Part shown: positions 1 to 64,000 of the stretch, piece after piece
Layout: each line of letters opens with the position of its first letter
Position numbering within the stretch: the first letter of the stretch is position 1
NCBI GenBank assembly: GCA_016801845.1
Contig: CM028923.1
Location: forward strand, 6,001,001-6,065,000
Reading direction: 5' to 3'
Length of the DNA: 64,000 nucleotides
Source: Polydactylus sextarius
Taxonomy: Eukaryota > Chordata > Actinopteri > Polynemidae
Program-made: the position numbers and the translations under genes
Notes under the pieces: generated by a model
Told to the model about the DNA's origin: nothing
The model's input: the letters and a program-made list of their open reading frames with translations, nothing else
Database searches by the model: none

Positions 1-3000
1 AAATGCACTAATTTGTTTCATCTGTCTAAAGGACATTCTTCCAGAAGAATTGTGGCTTGTCGGCATGCATTTTACATGCAAGTATAGCTGGCTTAGCTTT
101 TTTGTGGGCTTTTTTTCAAAAGTAGCTCCCACCTCAGTCATCTTCCATGGAACTGACTTTCGTAAGAAAGTGATTCATGGTAATTCTACCTTGATCTTGG
201 AGATCAGCCTATGGACCATTAACGTCTTGCTTGGAAATGGTCTTTATAGCCTTTACCTTGCTGCAAATATTTTTCCTCAGAGCATGACTGGATATTGTAA
301 AAACACTACACAAGGTGGCAGGTTTGATGGAAATATTGCTGGTGAGTGTTTGAGGTTGCTTGCTGCCAAGTGCAAGACATGCTGCTGTGATAACAGCAGG
401 TCAGGAATTATTATTTGTATCCATGTATGTAAATAATGATTTCATTTTCTCAGACTTAATTGTTGATTTGTTTACATTCATCAGTAAACCTTCAGAATGT
501 GAGATTGGACATGACTATTGCTGGAAGGAGCAATATATCTTTGACAAGTGTCCAACATTGCTAACAAGTAACACTAGATTACATACATTTATTCCAATAA
601 TTTTCTTGGTAATGTCTGGTTCCCCGCCTATAGTAATGGGACACTGCCAGCTTTGCACTGAAATAGTGAACGAACTTACACTAGAGAGGGAGAAAAAGAC
701 GAAGCTAGCTTAGGGGAAGAAGAGAAAAGATAAGAGAAGTTCAGAGTGCCCTGCAGGTTCTAAAGCAAGATTGGACTATCACTTTAATTTCCCTCTCTCT
801 GTTCATTTGGAGTGGTGAAGTTTGGCTGCAGGTGGAATCCCTGTTTAATTACAAGTGGAGGAGGCAGGAAAAGAGTAGGATAAAAAGAGGAATAGAGACA
901 AGGCAGAAGAATTAGTTGATAATAAAAGTCTCAGCAGATTAAATAAATGATCACTTTCCCACTGCAGGTTGACTCAAAGGCCCCTGGCTTCATGTAAGGA
1001 GGAGGGGAGACAGAGAGAAAGGGAGGAGAGAGGGAAGAAAAACAAAGTCAAGCTTCATCAATTCTATCTTAGATTAAAGATGAAAATCTTGAGGAAATTG
1101 TGAATACACTCAAAGAGAAGACTTTTACACACTCTCTCCTTTGACACTCATCTCCTCCAGATACAATAGACACACACACACACACACTTAGTGCCTATAA
1201 ACTGTATATGTAATTTAACGCCATTGTGCCATCACAGTAAATGATCAAGTACGTCTTGATCTCTCTCCCCACACATTAAGGCATCAAGTGCTCCTGTGAT
1301 CTCTGCCTTTTTTTAAAAGCATGATTATATTCAGCTGCTTCCATCTCTCCCTATTGTGAAAAGAGGGAGAGTGCAGGGTGTAATGCCTGTCATTTGCTCA
1401 CCTGAAACAGGAGGGAATTAGAAATGCCATGCACCTCATCCTTTGTATTTATCCCTGCTGATATGATAGTGCAGCCATAGTGAAGAGACCATGAGGCGTA
1501 ATGGTTGCCTCTCTGGCAAAGCCCACAAAGAAGATAGCATGAAATGAATGTGATATCGAGATGAGAGAGACAAGAGGTGCATTGGGTCGTTTAGCCACCA
1601 AATCCCTCAATTTTTTTGATAAGAGGGGACAAAAGCGTTGCCTGCTTGAGAGTGTGTGTCTATGTGTATGTGTGGTTGAGAGTGAGGCTCTGGAGATGAT
1701 GAATGTATGATCTTACACACCTCAGAGCATCTGAGTGACATAGACAGACAGACAGTCAGAGACAGAAGGAGAATGAATGATATCGCGGTGCATGCTCTGG
1801 AACAGAGGACTCACATTGCTTCTACGAGGTTCTGAATGTGGTCTGTGTCTTTTGTGTGTGTAGGTAATCTGCTGAGAAAACCATTTCCCCGGATTCAGGC
1901 ATCTGAGGCATTGATAGACATCAGGAAGCCCCTACCGTTCTAGTCTAAATCTGACTGTGTGTGTCCATGTACAGTATGAGTGTACATGTGGGTGGTGTGT
2001 GTACAGCTGTAACTGCCACAGATGATGCGCTAAATTATAAAGTGTTCAGATGTGATGGCATTGATTGTCATAGTTCTGTCTGCATGCTTTTCTTTCATGG
2101 GTGATCACAAAGGTGACAAACCACTCGATGTGGTGACGTGGCTACATAGATGTCATAAACACACACACACATGCACACAGGCAGATTGTGGTCTCATAGA
2201 CTCATGATAAGGCTTTAGTAGCTGAAATCCTTCCACAGGTTTACTATAATAACCTTTCTCTGCAATGACTAATAGGTTATTTCACTGGCAGTGGTGGATC
2301 TTAGGAGGAGGAGCAGACTTAGTGGAGAGTGACAGGAATGGAGGGAATTCATCATGTGGTGTGCAAAGAGCATCAGTGTTGAGTGTGATCATGTGCTCGC
2401 ACACTTGCGCCACTATCTCTGTGATTCCATCTCAAACTCATTCCTTTTATCTACCTAATGCAAAATAGGCCTGTACACAGTAGGGAGGGCAAAACATGCC
2501 TACTGATTTTTTTTTTCTGAACCTCACACACACACACACACATATTAACACGCTTACACAAAGATGCACTTGCATTGTCTCTAATCTGTAATAGCACGCA
2601 GGATTCCTCTTGACGCTGACAAGGAGATATGCCCCCTCTGAATTCATTCAGCTGTGTGTGAATCTGTGTCAGTGTGTGTGCACATGCACATGACTGAGTA
2701 TGCTATTTATAGTATTGGAAGAGATACACAGGAGACAAAAACGTAGAGAGGAAGAGAGACACTTAAGTAGCAGTGTGCTTTGAGTCTCTCCATTGTGTCA
2801 GTGTGTGACTCCAGTGACTATATGTGCTTCTTTATGGCTCTGGTGCCTCATGTTGAAATATTACTTCCTCTGTGAATATGCCTCTCTATGTATGAAAAAT
2901 TGTAGCATTGACTTGGTGTGTTTTTATTTAAGAGAGATGCTGTCAGACAGAGATGTGCTCTGTGATAGTCTCTAAGTCCAACAGAGAGAACTGTCATCAG

Positions 3001-3313
3001 TGCCAGGCTGTGCTTTGGTGATATCACTGCGCATAAGCATTTCTGATGTCTCATTACATTCAGTCATGCCCTACATTGGATGGTTTAATTACGGCCCTTT
3101 TCATATTCTTAATATGGAATTTAGTCAGTAAAATGTTCTGCAAAGGGGTGTATAATTGCATTACTCATATCCTGAGGTAGAAAGAGACCAGTATGCAAAA
3201 TCAAAATCTACTAGTGAAACTACCTAGCTCTTATCATTGCTGTAGTGTCTTTGAGCAGGGCAGCAAACTTCCCTAGTGCTGATCACATGCACTGAGCTGT
3301 AACTATCTACAGT

Positions 3314-4072
3314 CAGCGAGCACTTTGTTAAGAGCACCATAATGAGAAAGGCCTCTGTTCTCAAAACTTCCCTTGGTCCATGTACATTCATGGTGCTAAT
3401 CTGTTCTTCTTCTGGCTTTTGGAAGGTCGCTGAAGCACACTGAGCTGATTGTCAGATCCATGAATCACTTTGAGATGACTTTTGACTTGTAACGTGGGGA
3501 ATTATCACATTGGATGTTGCCATTACAAGATGGCAAATTGCAGCCAATTGGACAGCAATGATTCTCGGAGAGGTTGTGGAATTTAGTTGTGATTAGTATT
3601 CAGGGGCCTAAAGTATCCAAGAAAATTGTCTCAACACTATTACGTCACCACCAGCAGCCTGTACTGTTGACACAGGGCAAGTTGAGTCGATGGATTCATG
3701 CTGTTGACGCCAAATTCAGACCCTACCATCTGCATGTCTTAACAGAAACCAGATTCATTAGAATAGGCTTTTTTCAATCTTCAACAGTCTGGCCATTGTC
3801 CTTTGACTCATACTGTGATTTTTGTTTTTGAACCCGCCTATGTAGACTCTAGACTGTTGTGTGTGACAATTCTAGCAGACCGTCACTTTCAGAAATGTTC
3901 ACACCCGCCCTTCTGGCACCAACAATTATGCCACGTTCATAGCCACTGACGTCATATTTCTCCTCATTCTCATGTTTGATGTGGTTATTAACTCCTGACT
4001 TGTACCTGCATGATTCTACCTGCATCATACTGCTGCCACATGATTGGCTGATTAGACGATTGTATGACAAAA
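3314..4072 (-). mobile_element. decayed Tc1/mariner-type transposon, internally deleted
   Basis: On the minus strand the stretch 4070-3849 translates to a degenerate Tc1-like N-terminus that includes YERGIIVGARRAGVNISES and LSHTTV, the helix-turn-helix region of fish Tc1 transposases. Further on (3790-3570 on the plus strand) lie DNA strings recognisable as the middle of the same family in the same orientation, such as gttgacgccaaattcagacc and aagaaaattgtctc. The 3' inverted-repeat end appears as cactttgttaagagcacc (3321-3338); the 5' repeat beyond about 4072 is not recognisable. The centre (near 3800-3850) is deleted and the frame is broken many times, so it is inactive. Family assignment is from recalled fish Tc1 sequence; edges are approximate. 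Confidence 0.8.
3849..4070 (-). pseudogene. Tc1-like transposase N-terminal fragment
   Basis: A 73-codon open frame survives from the transposase N-terminus of the surrounding element. It contains the DNA-binding helix-turn-helix strings VSGYERGIIVGARRAGVNIS and LLELSHTTV. The catalytic DDE part is not in this frame; eroded remnants of it lie at about 3400-3790. A functional transposase has about 340 residues. This is a fossil, not a gene. Confidence 0.78.
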
Positions 4073-4502
4073 CAAAAGTATTATTTATATTCCAAAGGTT
4101 ATAATATTTACATTAAAATTTGCCAAAAAAGTTGGATTTATTTTGTTACTGTGCAGGTTATATTTTGATATCCAACTCCTATACTATTTATCTGTGTAAA
4201 TGTGTGTCACCCAAATAAAATGCCTTTGTGAGTTGTTTCACATAATTGTAGCTTTTTCATGCAGGGTTTACTTTTGTCCAATTTCATAAAGAAGTGCCTG
4301 GGGATGAATATGTACCTGAAAAAAGTAATGAATAGATGTGTGACTAACAAATTGTAAATTCTTGTCCTTGAATAGGCTTATCAGAATTTTTGTAACTAAT
4401 TTTGGTGTCTTTATGTGCTTGAAATGGAATTAGATTATAAAATTCTCCCCAAAAAACTCAAGTTTCAAGACTGAAATTCCAGTTATTGTTCAGGCACTCT
4501 TA

Positions 4503-4541
4503 TAAACAAACAAACAAACACACACACACACACACACACAG
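4503..4541. repeat. compound (AAAC)n(AC)n microsatellite
   Basis: Four AAAC-type units run directly into about ten AC units, a typical compound simple repeat. It lies in the intron upstream of the PSI1 exon, and the frame reading through it is spurious. Confidence 0.9.
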
Positions 4542-4705
4542 ACGCACACTCTTTACCCTCATCATAACCTCATATCAGTCCCACACTGATGATGTCGTCT
4601 CTTTTTCCCAGCTGTCATTGCTGAGCAGCCTGAGTGACAGCGGTCATCCACCAATGACGGCACATTAATCAAAAGTGCCAGCAACACCTATTATTGCACC
4701 ATGCC

Positions 4706-4719
4706 GTTACCATGGTGAC
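4706..4719. promoter_or_regulatory. RFX X-box-like palindrome
   Basis: GTTACCATGGTGAC consists of two RFX-type half-sites (GTTACC and, on the other strand, GTCACC) with a 2-base spacer, matching the X-box form recognised by RFX factors. Function in this intron is unproven. Similar sites occur at 37125, 37493, 38530 and 55533. Confidence 0.4.
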
Positions 4720-5239
4720 AAGAGAGGGGACTGCTGATATCTACCTCAGGTTTGCCCCTTGTGCTCGGTCACTCAAGGCCCATGCCAATCAGTGCCAGTC
4801 AATGCCAGTTTGAATTGGCAGGGCTATATATCATAATAGATGGGCTGCTATCCCAAGTGGCCATGTTTTCTAAATAGAGCCAGTGGAGCAAGATGGAAAC
4901 TGTCAAGCAATAATATTTATATGAAAATCTATCTGGATATAAATAACCTTTTTACTACTTTATTACATTTTCATTTTACATATTAGTTTGGTTGGTTTAT
5001 TTGTATTTGCAAATGATGTGTATGTGGCTGTAATCTTGTTCAAAACTGAGAGAAATCATGTGTAGCAGAGGAGATTGATTCTTTTGATGTTCTCCTCCTT
5101 AAATTGAGGTTTTCCCATCACATTCCCTGTCTTGTGGTAATTTCCTTTAGGCTTTTTCTCTTGTCTTCGTGAATAGAGAAATAAAAAGGGGGGAAAAGTC
5201 TTTCCACTGCATTAATCATTGTTGTATTTCTCCCTGCAG

Positions 5240-63381
<58,142 letters not shown>

Positions 63382-64000
63382 GTATGACTATTATGGAATA
63401 TTTTAAGATGTGGACATTTGTAACTTAACTACTTAATTAAAGTCATTACATTGTACAGTTAAAGTTGTATGCGTGTTACAAATATCTCCTCTTAACTGTT
63501 CACTTCAAAGTGCAGCAAAAGTGTTTGTCTGTGTTCAGCACAAAGTTTCTGAAAGTTTGAAGTTTTTTGAAATTTAAAAGTTTGGTAAAGGTTTAGATCT
63601 CACAAAAGAAAGACATTTTAAAAAAGATTTCTATCTAAAAAGACATCTGTCCAGGGCTTGTAATTGATAGATGAAATCTTTTATTTGAAGACATTTTAAA
63701 TTTCAAAAAGGTACAGTTGTTTTCATCCTATTTCTTCAGTAAAGCTACACAAACAACGCTGAAACATCTTTGAGACACTAAGAAAGCATTTTGATGCTAA
63801 GAACAAAAGCCTTATATTTAGTATTGAACATTTCTTAGGTATTGTACTTGCCAGCCTCTCTTCCTGACCACTCACTGTCATTCTATTTATAGTATATGTA
63901 GCTGTCTCTGATGCTCTCTCATCTCACCTTCAGCTTTTTCTCTGAGCCTTTATGACCATCGCCTGATCTGGTTAAAGTTAGTTGTGCAGAGACATCACAC
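63382..64000 (+). other. partial intron at window end
   Basis: The sequence begins with the donor gtatga after the last plexin exon and shows no further exon. The next expected exon encodes the loop after HYQ and the start of the second GAP half. Confidence 0.85.

Larger units (their letters stand above)
1..5239 (+). other. partial intron upstream of the PSI1 exon
   Basis: No SEMA-coding exon could be found here, so the SEMA exons lie further upstream. The stretch is intronic, with short CA/TG runs (for example 1170-1187, 2522-2542), a decayed Tc1-like transposon on the minus strand (3314-4072), a compound AAAC/AC microsatellite (4503-4541) and an RFX-like palindrome (4706-4719). Everything else looks single-copy and non-coding. 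Confidence 0.75.

Noticed and set aside
1..5239. Search for SEMA-domain exons upstream of PSI1
   Set aside because: No segment ending in the expected pre-PSI1 SEMA strand before a GT donor was found; the exons must lie upstream of the window.

Overview
This is vertebrate genomic DNA, almost certainly from a teleost fish. Its only recognisable gene is an interrupted plus-strand gene for a class A plexin, best read as plxna4 (plexin-A4, a semaphorin receptor). Evidence for the organism: short GT-AG exons in long introns, abundant (TG)n/(CA)n microsatellites, a decayed Tc1-type transposon of the kind common in fish, and a 101-bp intron among kilobase introns. The modest transposon load suggests a percomorph-like rather than a cyprinid genome, but that is inference.

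Layout: 22 consecutive coding exons lie between 5240 and 63381. They join in frame with no stop and encode 1,090 codons. The window opens in the intron upstream of the first PSI exon, so the signal peptide and SEMA domain lie upstream. It closes in the intron after the Rho-GTPase-binding-domain exon, so roughly the last 300 residues (second half of the GAP) lie downstream. Domain order: PSI1 and IPT1 (5240-28326), PSI2 (28571-28685), IPT2 (36045-37237), PSI3 (38903-39093), IPT3 to IPT6 (42435-49060), transmembrane helix and juxtamembrane coiled coil (48999-49233), first GAP segment with the RDR arginine fingers (49628-57619), then the Rho-binding domain (58584-63381). Exon phases were checked at every junction. 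The largest intron, 16.5 kb, splits PSI1.

Non-coding content: an internally deleted Tc1-like transposase relic on the minus strand (3314-4072); a 499-bp non-autonomous DNA transposon with 11-bp inverted repeats and TTAA target duplication (18289-18787); an end fragment resembling a hAT-type element (about 35430-35562); a tRNA-SINE-like scrap (about 8005-8085); three long (TG)n arrays packed in 850 bp (15107-15949); two G-quadruplex-type tracts (12477-12502, 12665-12688); an intronic hairpin (40752-40795); and a diverged direct repeat that flanks two GAP exons (55190-55298 and 58841-58964). Palindromic RFX X-box-like sites recur in the introns; one fills the gap between the polypyrimidine tract and the acceptor AG of the 37141 exon.

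No second protein-coding gene, RNA gene or CRISPR array is supported. The many short open frames in repeats and introns look spurious. Nothing here amounts to a novel system; the most testable points are the UG-repeat cluster, the possible truncated isoform ending at the first exon, the direct repeat around exons 19-20, and the hairpin. Comparisons with mammalian plexins are from recalled family sequences, not a database search.
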